A DNA stretch of 64,000 nt. It comes from Streptantibioticus_A sp037034305 (lineage in GTDB: Bacteria; Actinomycetota; Actinomycetes; Streptomycetales; Streptomycetaceae). The stretch is from assembly GCA_037034305.1 (NCBI GenBank), contig JBAGJY010000005.1, positions 263,881 to 327,880 of the forward strand, in the 5' to 3' direction. Every line of letters begins with the position of its first letter. The stretch's first letter is position 1. The position numbers were made by a program, and so were the translations under genes. The notes under the pieces were generated by a model that did not search any database, was not told the origin of the DNA, and was given only the letters and a program-made list of their open reading frames with translations. Shown here piece by piece: positions 1 to 8,843 of this stretch.

Positions 1-39
1 CCCGGCGCGCGCCGGAGCACACCCGTAGGGAGGACGACG

Positions 40-1782
40 GTGGGATACCAGGTTTGGGCACCGCTGGCCCGGCAGGTCGCGGTTCGCGTCGCCGGTCGGG
101 ACCATCCGATGCGGTCCGATCCGGCGCGCCCCGGCTGGTGGCTGACGGACGGCGCGGACGCGCCCCCGTACACGGACGGCACCCGGTACGCGTTCGTGCT
201 GGACGGCGGCGAACCGCTGCCCGACCCGCGCTCCCGGCGCCAGCCGGACGGCCCTGACGGGCCGAGCGCGGTGGTGGACCACACCCGGCACGCCTGGCGG
301 CACACCTGGACCGGCAGGGGGCTGCCCGGCGCCGTGCTCTACGAGCTGCACATCGGCACGTTCACCCGTGAGGGCACCTTCGACGCGGCGGCGGCACGAC
401 TGCCGCACCTGGCCTCGCTGGGCGTCAGCCATGTCGAGCTGATGCCGGTCTGCCCGTTCCCCGGCAGGCACGGCTGGGGGTACGACGGGGTGGCGCTGTG
501 GGCGGTGCACGAACCCTACGGCGGCCCTGAGGGGCTTAAGCGCTTTGTCGACACGGCGCACGGCCACGGGCTCGGGGTGGTGCTCGACGTGGTGCACAAC
601 CATCTGGGGCCGTCGGGGGACCATCTACCCGCGTTCGGGCCGTACTTCACCGACCGGCACCAGACGCCCTGGGGCGCCGCGGTCAACCTGGACGCGCCCG
701 GCTCCGACGAGGTGCGCGACTTCCTCGTCGGCAGCGCGCTCGCCTGGTTGCGGGACTACCGGTTGGACGGGCTGCGGCTGGACGCGGTGCACGCGCTCGC
801 CGACACCCGGGCACTGCCGTTCCTGGAGGAACTGTCCGCCGCGGTCGACGCGTTGGCGGCCGAGACAGGACGGCCGCTGTTCCTGATCGCCGAGTCCGAC
901 CTGAACGATCCGCGCACCACCACCCCCCGCGACTTGGGCGGGCTCGGCCTGCACGCGCAGTGGAGCGACGACTTCCACCACGCCCTGCACACCGCGCTGA
1001 CCGGCGAGTGCCAGGGCTACTACGCGGACTTCGCGCGCGCCCCGCTCGCGGCGCTGGCCAGGACGCTGACCGGGGTGTGGTTCCACGACGGCACGTACTC
1101 GTCGTTCCGCGGCCGGGCGCACGGCCGACCGCTGCCCGACGGCGTGCCGGGGCACCGGTTCCTCGGCTACGCGCAGACCCACGACCAGATCGGCAACCGC
1201 GCCACCGGCGACCGCCTGACGGTGCGTCAACTCAGTTTGGGGGCCGCGCTGGTGCTGACCGCGCCGTTCACGCCCATGCTGTTCATGGGCGAGGAGTGGG
1301 GGGCGGGTACGCCCTGGCAGTTCTTCACCGACCACACCGATCCGGCGCTGGCCGACGCGGTGCGCGACGGGCGGCGCAGGGAGTTCGCCGAGCACGGCTG
1401 GGCCGCGTCGCGGATTCCGGACCCGCAGGATCCGGCGACCCGGCTGCGGTCCTGCCTGGACTGGTCGGAGCCGGACCGCGAACCGCACGCGGGCCTGCTG
1501 CGCTGGTACCGCACACTGATCGCGCTGCGCGCGGCCGAGCCGGAACTGGCCGACCCGGACCTGGCGTCGGTCCGGGTCGACTTCGACGAGGAAGCCCGCT
1601 GGATCGTGGTGCGCCGCGGACAGCTGCGCACCGCGGTGAACTTCGCGGACCAGCCGCGCGAACTCCCGCTGTGCGGCCACCAGGTGCTGGCCGCCTCGGC
1701 CGAACTGCCCGAAAGCGGTGGGCGGTTGGTGCTGCCCGGCGGCTCGGCGGCGGTGCTACGGGGCGGTACGGGCCGGGGGTGA
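40..1782 (+). CDS. treZ: malto-oligosyltrehalose trehalohydrolase
   Basis: GH13-family enzyme that releases trehalose from maltooligosyl-trehalose, the second step of the TreY-TreZ route from glycogen, in the cytoplasm. The 580-residue protein has the GH13 motifs in order: DVVHNHLG near residue 180, GLRLDAVHAL near 245 (nucleophile Asp), IAESDLND near 283 (acid/base Glu) and THDQIGNR near 380. The length is typical. The GTG start follows the ribosome binding site GGGAGGA at about 28-34. treY is the expected upstream partner and probably lies just left of the window. The 3' end converges on zapE with a 4-base gap and no terminator is visible. Confidence 0.95.
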   Translation: MGYQVWAPLARQVAVRVAGRDHPMRSDPARPGWWLTDGADAPPYTDGTRYAFVLDGGEPLPDPRSRRQPDGPDGPSAVVDHTRHAWRHTWTGRGLPGAVLYELHIGTFTREGTFDAAAARLPHLASLGVSHVELMPVCPFPGRHGWGYDGVALWAVHEPYGGPEGLKRFVDTAHGHGLGVVLDVVHNHLGPSGDHLPAFGPYFTDRHQTPWGAAVNLDAPGSDEVRDFLVGSALAWLRDYRLDGLRLDAVHALADTRALPFLEELSAAVDALAAETGRPLFLIAESDLNDPRTTTPRDLGGLGLHAQWSDDFHHALHTALTGECQGYYADFARAPLAALARTLTGVWFHDGTYSSFRGRAHGRPLPDGVPGHRFLGYAQTHDQIGNRATGDRLTVRQLSLGAALVLTAPFTPMLFMGEEWGAGTPWQFFTDHTDPALADAVRDGRRREFAEHGWAASRIPDPQDPATRLRSCLDWSEPDREPHAGLLRWYRTLIALRAAEPELADPDLASVRVDFDEEARWIVVRRGQLRTAVNFADQPRELPLCGHQVLAASAELPESGGRLVLPGGSAAVLRGGTGRG

Positions 1783-1786
1783 AGGG

Positions 1787-2905
1787 CTAAGCGTTGGTGG
1801 GGCGGCCCGCGTCGCGGGCGAGGGCGGTCAGTCGGGAGATCGCCCGGAAGTACTTCTTGCGGTAGCCGCCCTTCAGCATCTCCTCGCTGAAGATCTGGTC
1901 GAACGGGACACCCGAGGCCATCACCGGCACCTCGCGGTCGTAGAGCCGGTCGGCGAGCACCACCAGCCGCAGCGCGGTGGCCTGGTCGGTGACCGGGGCC
2001 ACCCCGCGCAGGAAGACCGCGCCGATCCCGTCGCACAGCGCGCCGTAGCGGCTGGGGTGCACCCGCGAGAGGTGCTCGACCAGCGGGCCGAAGTCGTCGA
2101 GGGAGGAGGCGTGCGGTGTGGCGTACGCGGCCTCGGTGACCTGCTCGTCGGAGTAGGGCGCCGGGGCCTGCGGCAGTCCGCGGTGCCGGTAGTCCTCGCC
2201 GTCGATCCGCTGGGCCTGGAAGCGGGCGGACAGCCCCTGGATCTCGCGCATGAAGTCAGAGGCGGCGAACCGCCCCTCGCCGAGCTTGCCGGGCAGCGTG
2301 TTGGAGGTGGCGGCGAGCTTGACGCCCGCGTCGGCCAGCTTGCCGAGCAGGGTGGAGACCAGGACGGTGTCCCCGGGGTCGTCCAGCTCGAACTCGTCGA
2401 TGCACAGCAGCCGGTGGCCGCTGAGCGCGGTCACCGCCTGCTGGAAGCCCAGGGCGCCGACCAGATTGGTCAGCTCCACGAACGTGCCGAACGCCTTCCG
2501 CTCGCGCGGTGCGGGGGTGGCGTGCCACAGCGAGGCCAGCAGGTGCGTCTTGCCGACGCCGTAGCCGCCGTCGAGGTACACCCCGCTGGGGCCGCTGGCC
2601 TTCTCGCCTCCTCGGCGGAACCACCGCTTCCTGGCGCCCGCGTCGGCGGCGTCGGCGGCGAGGCTTCCGGCGAAGCCGCGCAGGACGGTGACCGCCTGGG
2701 CCTGGCTGGGCTGGTTCGGGTCCGGCAGATAGTTCTCGAACCGGACGGCGTCGAACCGCGGCGGCGGCACCATCTCGGCGACCAGTCGATCGGCCGGAAC
2801 ATGCGGCTCACGCTCACACAGCGACGCGGGGACGTCGCCGGAGGCGTCGGCTATCGAGTGCGGTGCGGAGTGCCGCGAGTCAGCTGCGGAGGCGGGAGAG
2901 GACAC
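1787..2905 (-). CDS. zapE: cell division protein ZapE (AFG1-like ATPase)
   Basis: P-loop ATPase of the AFG1/ZapE family. In E. coli ZapE associates with the Z-ring; the role in actinobacteria is not settled. The 372-residue reading has Walker A GGYGVGKTHLL, Walker B LLCIDEFELDDPGD and the sensor-like segment KLAATSNTLPGKLGEGRF, and it ends in the family's KKYFRAISRL region. The frame stays open far upstream, but that extension is low-complexity Pro/Arg/Ala, so I place the start at the GTG that begins VSSPASAADS. It is convergent with treZ and divergent from the reductase at 3305. Confidence 0.9.
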   Translation of the reverse strand: MSSPASAADSRHSAPHSIADASGDVPASLCEREPHVPADRLVAEMVPPPRFDAVRFENYLPDPNQPSQAQAVTVLRGFAGSLAADAADAGARKRWFRRGGEKASGPSGVYLDGGYGVGKTHLLASLWHATPAPRERKAFGTFVELTNLVGALGFQQAVTALSGHRLLCIDEFELDDPGDTVLVSTLLGKLADAGVKLAATSNTLPGKLGEGRFAASDFMREIQGLSARFQAQRIDGEDYRHRGLPQAPAPYSDEQVTEAAYATPHASSLDDFGPLVEHLSRVHPSRYGALCDGIGAVFLRGVAPVTDQATALRLVVLADRLYDREVPVMASGVPFDQIFSEEMLKGGYRKKYFRAISRLTALARDAGRPTNA

Positions 2906-3304
2906 AGCCCCCAAGCGTATCCGCCAGCGCGTGGCCGCGCTGTCGGCCAGCTCACGGGGCCGGAGGGTTCGGCTGGCGGCGCCGGACGCGGGGGGTTTGG
3001 TGGGTTTCGCGGGCCTTGTGCGGTTCGGATTGTTCGGCTTGTTCGGCACTGCCGGGCTCCCACGTCGTGGCCGATCGCCGCCGGGGCGGGGAACTGGTTG
3101 CCGCCGCGGCGGAGCGGCCGTCTCGGCGCAGCGGAGGGGCCGCCTCGGCGGGGCAGTCGGCGCAGCGGAGCGGCCGCCTCGGCGGAGGGGCCGACGCGGC
3201 GGTGCCGTGGCTGCGGGTGGGGCGGGAGCGCTGGGCGCCCTGGCCTCGGCCGGGGCGAAACCGGGGCCGCGGGGGGGCGAAGGCCGCGTGCCAGACTGGG
3301 GCGC
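2906..3304. other. divergent intergenic region with GC-rich repeats
   Basis: About 400 bases separate zapE from the reductase gene. I see no gene with a credible ribosome binding site or protein-like composition. The right half (about 3105-3200) holds roughly three imperfect copies of a unit of about 33 bases built on GCGGAGCGGCCGCCTCGGCG. Next to it, 3192-3217 is identical over 26 bases to 3400-3425 inside the next gene. The promoters of both flanking genes should lie here, but no clear -35/-10 pair stands out. Confidence 0.5.
3192..3217 (+). repeat. 26-base direct repeat, intergenic copy
   Basis: This stretch is identical to 3400-3425, which lies inside the RibD-like reductase gene and encodes RDAAVPWLR. 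The two copies start 208 bases apart in the same orientation. The identity stops sharply on both sides. This is most simply explained by a local duplication of coding sequence into the upstream region. Confidence 0.7.
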
Positions 3305-4072
3305 ATGCGTCGCTTGTTTCCCGTGAGCCCGGCCGACGAGGCCGATTCCCTCGACAGTCTGGAGGCGTTGGCCGAGGCGTACGCCTATCCCGCGCCGCGC
3401 GACGCGGCGGTGCCGTGGCTGCGGGGGAACATGGTCGCCTCGCTGGACGGGGCGGCCCGGCACGACGGGCGGTCGCAGCCTTTGTCCTCGGCGGCCGACA
3501 TGCGGATCTTCGGCGTGCTGCGCGGGCTGGCGGACGCCGTCGTGGTGGGCGCGGAGACGGTGCGGCAGGAGGGGTACCGCCCGGCCAAGGCCAGGGAAGC
3601 CTTCGCCGAGCGCCGCGCGGCGCTCGGCCAGCCGGTCGCCCCGGTGATCGCCGTGGTCAGCGCCAGCCTGGAGCTGGACTTCTCCCTCCCGCTGTTCACC
3701 GAACCGCTGGCACCGACCCTGGTGCTCACCGGCGCGCAGGCGGACCCGGACCGGGTGCGCGCCGCACGGGCCTGCGGCGCGGAGGTGGTCGTGGCGGGCC
3801 AGGGCGCCGGGGTCGAACCGGCCGAGGCGGTGCGCGCGCTGGCCGCGCGCGGGTTGACCCGGCTGCTGACCGAGGGCGGCCCCCGGCTGCTCGCCCAGTT
3901 CGCCGCGGCCGAGGTGCTGGACGAGCTGTGCCTGTCCATCGCTCCGCTGGTAGCGGCCGGTACCGCGCCACGGATCATGGACGGTCCCGGGCTGGCCGTA
4001 CCGACACGCTTCGCTCCGGCGTCCATCCTCGAAGAGGACGGATTCTTGTTCACCCGCTACGTCCGGGCCTGA
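3305..4072 (+). CDS. RibD C-terminal domain pyrimidine reductase family protein
   Basis: NADPH-dependent reductase of the RibD C-terminal/dihydrofolate reductase-like fold. Relatives reduce the ribosyl-pyrimidine intermediate of riboflavin synthesis, but the family is broad and this substrate is unknown. The 255-residue protein shows NMVASLDGAARHDGRSQPLS near the N terminus, GAETVRQEGY for nucleotide binding, and TEGGPRLLAQF near residue 190, a RibD hallmark. There is no deaminase domain, so it is not a full RibDG. The ATG start comes after the repeat-rich region. The first upstream residues in this frame look non-coding. Confidence 0.85.
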   Translation: MRRLFPVSPADEADSLDSLEALAEAYAYPAPRDAAVPWLRGNMVASLDGAARHDGRSQPLSSAADMRIFGVLRGLADAVVVGAETVRQEGYRPAKAREAFAERRAALGQPVAPVIAVVSASLELDFSLPLFTEPLAPTLVLTGAQADPDRVRAARACGAEVVVAGQGAGVEPAEAVRALAARGLTRLLTEGGPRLLAQFAAAEVLDELCLSIAPLVAAGTAPRIMDGPGLAVPTRFAPASILEEDGFLFTRYVRA

Positions 4073-4248
4073 CCTCCGTTGTCTCTGGCGACCCCGCAGT
4101 CATCCAGACCTCCCACGAGCCCACCCCCTACGGAATGATCCGTTCCGCTTCGCCCCTGGAGAAGGGGATATTCGGCGCGCCCCATCGGTACTCAGGGCAG
4201 GATGGTTTCTGTGGGGATCAGTGGCCCCCGAGAAAGAAGGACGAGTCC

Positions 4249-4716
4249 GTGATCACGACCGTACTCATGATCGAGAAGCCGCTCGCCCCCGTCGACGTGC
4301 AGCTGGTCACCACCTTGCACGCGGGCGAGCCGGTCTCCTTCGTGGTCCTGATGCAGCCGCGCGGCGACCAGGAGCGACTGCTGCGCGCACTGGACGACGT
4401 CGCCCTGGGCGAACTGCGCAGCGCCGCGCACGAGGACGACGTGCCCGAGGGCGAGCAGGCGCTGGCCCCCGCGTCGCAGGCCCTGGAGCACAGCCTGCGC
4501 GAGCTGCGCAAGGCGGGAGCCCAGGCGGTCGGCGAGATCGTCGAGGAGCATCCGCTCGTCCTGCTGCGCTCGGTCGTGGAGAAGACCAACGCCGACGAGG
4601 TGATCGTGCTCACCGCCCCGCACCTGGTGGAGGAGTTCTTCCACCGCGACTGGGCCTCCCGCGCCCGCCACACCGTGGGCGTGCCCGTACTGAAGTTGTA
4701 CGCGCACAACGAGTGA
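4249..4716 (+). CDS. conserved actinobacterial protein of unknown function
   Basis: A 155-residue acidic protein that I recognise only as a conserved Streptomyces protein. Related entries are often mislabelled indole-3-glycerol phosphate synthase, and the sequence does not support that. It alternates beta-like segments (TTVLMIEKPL, EVIVLTAPHLVEEFF) with a central charged helix, which recalls the universal-stress-protein fold, but no ATP-binding motif is evident. The GTG start is preceded by AGAAAGAAGG at 4231-4240. It lies 78 bases upstream of murC in the same direction and could be co-transcribed with it. Confidence 0.8.
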   Translation: MITTVLMIEKPLAPVDVQLVTTLHAGEPVSFVVLMQPRGDQERLLRALDDVALGELRSAAHEDDVPEGEQALAPASQALEHSLRELRKAGAQAVGEIVEEHPLVLLRSVVEKTNADEVIVLTAPHLVEEFFHRDWASRARHTVGVPVLKLYAHNE

Positions 4717-4794
4717 TCGCGGACCGCCCGGCCGCGGGCAGGATGCGACAATCACGGCCGAGCAGTTGTCAGCCATCATCGAAGGAGCCCGCGT

Positions 4795-6198
4795 ATGGCA
4801 CCCGCCGTCCCCACTGCCATGGCCCGACCGCACTTCATCGGTATCGGCGGCGCCGGGATGTCGGGCATCGCCAAGATCCTCGCGACACGCGGCGCACGCG
4901 TCGCGGGCAGTGACGCGAAGGACTCCGAGACCGCCGCCGCCCTGCGGGCGCTCGGCGTCACGGTGCACATCGGGCACGCGGCGGCGCACCTCGCCGAGGA
5001 CGCCACCTGCGTGGTGGTCTCCAGCGCCATCCGCGACGACAACCCGGAACTCGCCGCGGCCCGCGAACGCGGCGTTCCGGTCGTGCACCGCTCCGACGCC
5101 CTGGCCGGGCTGATGACCGACAGCCGCGCGATCGCGGTGGCCGGTACGCACGGGAAGACCACTACCACCTCGATGCTGGCGGTCAGCCTGACCACCTTGG
5201 GCCTCGACCCCTCGTACGCCATCGGCGGCGACCTGGACGCGCCCGGCTCCAACGCCCGGCACGGCGACGGCGAGATCTTCGTGGCCGAGGCCGACGAGAG
5301 CGACCGCAGCTTCCACAAGTACGCGCCCGAGGTGGCGATCGTGCTCAACGTGGAACTCGACCACCACGCCAACTACGCCTCGATGGACGAGATCTACGAG
5401 TCCTTCGAGACCTTCGCCGACCGCATCGTGCCCGGCGGCACCCTGGTGATCGCGGCCGACCACCCGGGCGCCCGCGAACTGACCGCGCGGCTGCGCGGCC
5501 GGGACGGGCTGCGCATCGTCACCTACGGCGAGGCGGCCGACGCCGACGTACGGATCGTGGGCATCGCGCCGCACGGGCTGACCAGCGAGGTCACCGTTCT
5601 GCTCGACAACCAGCAGTTGACCTTCACCGTCTCCGTGCCCGGCCGCCACTACGCGCACAACGCCGTCGCCGCGCTCACCGCGGGCACCGCGCTGGGCATC
5701 CCGGCCGCCGAACTCGCCCCGGCGCTCGCCTCCTACACCGGGGTCAAGCGCCGCCTCCAGCTCAAGGGCAGCGCCGCCGGGGTTCAGGTCATCGACTCCT
5801 ACGCGCACCACCCCACCGAGATCGCGGCCGACCTCGAAGCGATCCGCGGCAGCGCGGCCGACGGCCGGGTGCTGGTGGTCTTCCAGCCCCATCTGTTCAG
5901 CCGCACCCAGCAGTTGGCGACCGAGATGGGCGAGGCCCTCGCGCTGGCCGACGCCTCCGTGGTGCTGGACATCTACCCGGCCCGCGAGGACCCGATCCCG
6001 GGCGTCACCAGCGCGCTGATCATCGAGGCGGCCGCCGCCAAGGGCGCCGACACCGACGCGGAGCACGACAAGGAAGCCGTCCCGGGCCGGATCGCCGGAA
6101 TGGCCAAGCCCGGTGATCTCGTTCTGACCATGGGGGCGGGCGATGTGACCGAACTCGGTCCGAAGATCCTGGCCCGCCTCGCCACCGTGGAGAGCTGA
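4795..6198 (+). CDS. murC: UDP-N-acetylmuramate-L-alanine ligase
   Basis: Cytoplasmic Mur ligase that adds L-alanine to UDP-MurNAc in peptidoglycan precursor synthesis. The 467-residue protein has the N-terminal UDP-binding motif GIGGAGMSGIA, the ATP-binding AVAGTHGKTTTTSML near residue 120, the DESDRSF and NVELDHHANY segments of the central domain, and the C-terminal DSYAHHPTEI motif specific to MurC. Length is normal. The ATG start has AAGGAG about 8 bases upstream. murC is isolated here from the main division/cell wall cluster, as in other Streptomyces. msrB follows 10 bases downstream. Confidence 0.97.
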   Translation: MAPAVPTAMARPHFIGIGGAGMSGIAKILATRGARVAGSDAKDSETAAALRALGVTVHIGHAAAHLAEDATCVVVSSAIRDDNPELAAARERGVPVVHRSDALAGLMTDSRAIAVAGTHGKTTTTSMLAVSLTTLGLDPSYAIGGDLDAPGSNARHGDGEIFVAEADESDRSFHKYAPEVAIVLNVELDHHANYASMDEIYESFETFADRIVPGGTLVIAADHPGARELTARLRGRDGLRIVTYGEAADADVRIVGIAPHGLTSEVTVLLDNQQLTFTVSVPGRHYAHNAVAALTAGTALGIPAAELAPALASYTGVKRRLQLKGSAAGVQVIDSYAHHPTEIAADLEAIRGSAADGRVLVVFQPHLFSRTQQLATEMGEALALADASVVLDIYPAREDPIPGVTSALIIEAAAAKGADTDAEHDKEAVPGRIAGMAKPGDLVLTMGAGDVTELGPKILARLATVES

Positions 6199-6208
6199 GG
6201 AGCGAGCG

Positions 6209-6616
6209 ATGCCGTACGAGGTCGACAAGCCGGACGAGCAGTGGCGTGCGGAGTTGTCCGCCGCCGAGTACGCCGTACTGCGGAAGGCGGGCACCGAGCC
6301 CGCGTTCACCGGTGAGTACACCGACACCACGACGAAGGGCGTCTACTCCTGCCGCGCCTGCGGGGCCGAACTCTTCCGTTCCGACACCAAGTTCGCCTCG
6401 CACTGCGGCTGGCCGTCCTTCTACGACCCGAAGGACAGCGACGCCGTAGAGCTGTTGGAGGACCGCTCCCACGGCATGGTCCGCACCGAGGTCCGCTGCG
6501 CCCGCTGCGGCTCCCATCTCGGCCATGTCTTCGAGGGCGAGGGTTACCCGACCCCGACCGACCAGCGGTACTGCATCAACTCGATCTCACTGCGGCTCGC
6601 CCCCGACGAGGGCTGA
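6209..6616 (+). CDS. msrB: peptide-methionine (R)-S-oxide reductase
   Basis: Repairs oxidised methionine (R-sulfoxide) in proteins. The 135-residue protein carries two zinc-binding CxxC pairs (CRACGAELF and CARCGSHLG), the substrate segment HCGWPSFYDP and the catalytic Cys in RYCINSISL near the C terminus. Those are the features of a zinc-type MsrB of standard length. The ATG follows GAGGAGCGAG, and the gene starts only 10 bases after murC, so the two are probably co-transcribed. It converges on the acetyltransferase gene. Confidence 0.96.
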   Translation: MPYEVDKPDEQWRAELSAAEYAVLRKAGTEPAFTGEYTDTTTKGVYSCRACGAELFRSDTKFASHCGWPSFYDPKDSDAVELLEDRSHGMVRTEVRCARCGSHLGHVFEGEGYPTPTDQRYCINSISLRLAPDEG

Positions 6617-6641
6617 CACCTCCCTACCGGTCCGCCAGCGG

Positions 6642-7130
6642 TCACAGCCGCCGGTACATGATGTGCAGTCCGACGTAGCCCTTGGTCGGATGGTGGAAGC
6701 CCTCGGGCAGCGTGGCCAGCACCTCGAAGCCCAGCGAGCGCCACAGCGCGACCGCCCGGGTGTTGGTCTCCACCACGGCGTTGAACTGCATCGCCCGATA
6801 GCCCTCGGCGCGCGCCCACTCCAGCACGTGCTCGCCGAGGGCCCGGCCGACGCCCCGGCCGGAGCACCGGGGGTCGACCATGAAGCTCGCACTGGCGATG
6901 TGCGCTGCGCCGCCCATGTGGTTGGGGTTCATCTTGGCGGTGCCGAGCACCGCGCCGTCCTCGTCCACGGCGACGACTGTCCGCCCCGGTGGCTCCAGCA
7001 GCCACATCGCACGGGCCTGCTCCTCCGGGAGGTCACGGGGGTAGGTGTAGGTCTCTCCCGCCGCGACGATCTCCCGCATGAAGGGCCAGATCGCGGGCCA
7101 GTCGGCATGGGTCGCTTCCCTGATGAGCAT
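6642..7130 (-). CDS. GNAT family N-acetyltransferase
   Basis: A 162-residue acetyltransferase of the GNAT superfamily, predicted to transfer acetyl from acetyl-CoA to a small amine or protein. Motif A appears as CSGRGVGRALGEHV, preceded by the beta strand GGAAHIASASFMVDP. The C-terminal ALWRSLGFEVLATLPEGFHH is typical of the phosphinothricin/small-molecule branch. The substrate cannot be read from sequence. I chose the ATG at MLIREATHADW because the upstream extension is Arg/Pro-rich and the domain begins at this point. Confidence 0.88.
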   Translation of the reverse strand: MLIREATHADWPAIWPFMREIVAAGETYTYPRDLPEEQARAMWLLEPPGRTVVAVDEDGAVLGTAKMNPNHMGGAAHIASASFMVDPRCSGRGVGRALGEHVLEWARAEGYRAMQFNAVVETNTRAVALWRSLGFEVLATLPEGFHHPTKGYVGLHIMYRRL

Positions 7131-7188
7131 GGGGCCAGCATGCTCCGGCCAACGGCCCGGCCGCCAACGCTTTGAACGCCCGCGGCGC

Positions 7189-7854
7189 TCAGCGTCTGGC
7201 GGCCAGGCGGCAGCCAAGTGCCGTGGCGAGAGCGCATATGGCGGCCGTGAGGAGCAGCGGGAGGACCGGCGGGTGCACCGCGCCGGTGTGCGATCCGCTG
7301 ACCAGGCCGCTGACCGCGGCGTTCGCCGGGGAACCCGAGGCGACCAGGACCAGCAGCGCCGCCAGCGCGGTGACCGGTATCGGCCAGCCGGGACGGCGCA
7401 GCACCGGCGGATTGCACAGCGCGCCGACCGCCGTTCCGAGCAGGGCGCAGGCGATGGTGGCCAGCAGCCCGGCCGTCACCGCCGGGGCTGTGGGCACCGG
7501 CAGGGTGTGGTCGTCGGTGTACGGGGAACTGATGGCGGCGACGGCCAGCGTCCCGGCGGCACCGAACACCAGCGACGCGCTGAACGCCGTTGTGATGCAG
7601 GCGAGTTGCACCCGGGCCGGTCCCGCGGCGGCCTGGGTGATGGCGCGGGCGGCGGGCGGCTCACCCGTCGCGCAGACCCGCACCAGCCAGGCGGACACCG
7701 GCAGTATCGCCCCGGCAGAAAAGCCGAGGGAGTCCAGGAGCGGCTGCCCCGACTGGATGCCGATGCCCGTGATCACCCCGTAGAGCAGCAGCGGCGGAAG
7801 CCAGCGTTGGGAGCGCAGGAGGAGCGCCGTCTGATAGCGCAGCAGGGCCTTCAT
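7189..7854 (-). CDS. ABC transporter membrane subunit
   Basis: A 221-residue integral membrane protein with about six hydrophobic segments, including WLPPLLLYGVITGIGI, LACITTAFSASLVFGAAGTLAVAA, AVTAGLLATIACALLGTAVGA and LPLLLTAAICALATALG. It overlaps the preceding ATPase gene by 4 bases (ATGA), which indicates translational coupling and an ABC-2-like exporter pair. No substrate can be inferred. The two genes form a compact two-gene unit that reads toward the GNAT gene. Confidence 0.8.
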   Translation of the reverse strand: MKALLRYQTALLLRSQRWLPPLLLYGVITGIGIQSGQPLLDSLGFSAGAILPVSAWLVRVCATGEPPAARAITQAAAGPARVQLACITTAFSASLVFGAAGTLAVAAISSPYTDDHTLPVPTAPAVTAGLLATIACALLGTAVGALCNPPVLRRPGWPIPVTALAALLVLVASGSPANAAVSGLVSGSHTGAVHPPVLPLLLTAAICALATALGCRLAARR

Positions 7855-8705
7855 CGCACCGCTCCCGCCGAACTCGTACCGCCGGTGGACCGCACCGCGC
7901 GGATGTGCCAGGGCGGATCGGCGTCCAGCAGGGCGCGCAGCGCGGCGTCCGACTGGTCGGCGGCCACGCGGATCCGCAGCCGCCCCGGGGTGCCCGGCTG
8001 CGGCCCGTCCGCCCGGATGTGCGGCGCGAGGGCGGCGGGCGGCTCGCCGGTGCCCTCCGCCTCGATCACCACCCGCGCCATCTCAACGGCACCGGGCCGG
8101 CCTTCGGTCAGCCGCCCGGCCGCCACCCGGTGGACGCGCGGGGCGGCCTCGGCGAGCCGCCGTGGATCGTGGTCGACGTACACGGCGGTGCCGCCCGCGG
8201 CGACCCGCTCGGTCACCGCGTCGTCCAGCAGGGCGCGGGCCGCCGTGTCCAGCCCCGTCCAGGCCTCGTCGAGCACCAGCAGCTCCGGCTCGGCCAGCAG
8301 GGCCTGCGCCACCGCGACCTTCTGCGCGGTCCCCTTGGACAGCCGGTCCAGCGCGGTGCCCGCGAAGCCGGTGATGCCGAGGCGCTCAAGCCACCGCTCG
8401 GTGCGGGCCGCCGCCTGCCGACCGGACAGTCCGTGCACCCGGCCCATGTGGACCAGGTATCCGGCGGCGTCGAACGGCAGGGTGGCCGCGAAGCGCTCGG
8501 GCACATAGGACGTGCGGGGGCGGCCGGTGATCCGGCCCGTGGTCGGGGCGTCTATCCCGGCGAGCAACCGCAGCAACGTGGACTTGCCGCTGCCGTTGCC
8601 GCCCTCCACGCGCAGCAGCGCTCCCGCGGGCACGTCGAGGTCTATGTCCCGCAGCACCCATGGCCCGCCCATCCGGTAGCGCCGCCCCACCGCCTCCAGT
8701 CTCAT
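7851..8705 (-). CDS. ABC transporter ATP-binding protein
   Basis: Nucleotide-binding subunit for the membrane protein encoded just downstream. It shows Walker A GGNGSGKSTLLR, a variant signature RLSKGTAQKVAVAQA, Walker B LLVLDEAWTGLD and the H-loop region VYVDHDPRR. An extra C-terminal segment of about 80 residues follows the ATPase core. I chose the ATG at MRLEAVGRR, where GGGGGTGAG sits at good spacing. An in-frame GTG three codons upstream (8714) is equally possible. The 4-base overlap with the permease gene supports a coupled exporter. Confidence 0.9.
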   Translation of the reverse strand: MRLEAVGRRYRMGGPWVLRDIDLDVPAGALLRVEGGNGSGKSTLLRLLAGIDAPTTGRITGRPRTSYVPERFAATLPFDAAGYLVHMGRVHGLSGRQAAARTERWLERLGITGFAGTALDRLSKGTAQKVAVAQALLAEPELLVLDEAWTGLDTAARALLDDAVTERVAAGGTAVYVDHDPRRLAEAAPRVHRVAAGRLTEGRPGAVEMARVVIEAEGTGEPPAALAPHIRADGPQPGTPGRLRIRVAADQSDAALRALLDADPPWHIRAVRSTGGTSSAGAVR

Positions 8706-8843
8706 ACCGCTCACCCCCCGCGTCCGATGCCTCCGCCGTCCCGCGGATGCCTGTCGTACCGGTCAACGGCCCTCGCCGCGGGCTCGTTCCCCCCTCCCCC
8801 ATCGTTCATCCGTTCGAGTGAGGGCTTCTGGCATGCTGGGCCG

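Noticed and set aside
1..28. Possible last codons of an upstream treY gene ending in TAG at 26-28
   Set aside because: The frame is plausible and treY often precedes treZ, but eight codons are too few to identify anything.
625..1680. Long minus-strand open frame opposite treZ
   Set aside because: Its translation is Arg/Gln/Val-rich and repetitive, as expected for the complement of GC-rich coding DNA. The plus-strand treZ has all GH13 motifs.
1718..3304. Plus-strand open frame continuous with the RibD-like gene
   Set aside because: It runs antisense to zapE and through the repeat region. Protein-like sequence starts only at 3305.
4192..6330. 712-codon minus-strand open frame opposite murC
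   Set aside because: Gly/Val/Gln-rich antisense shadow. murC on the plus strand is complete and well conserved.
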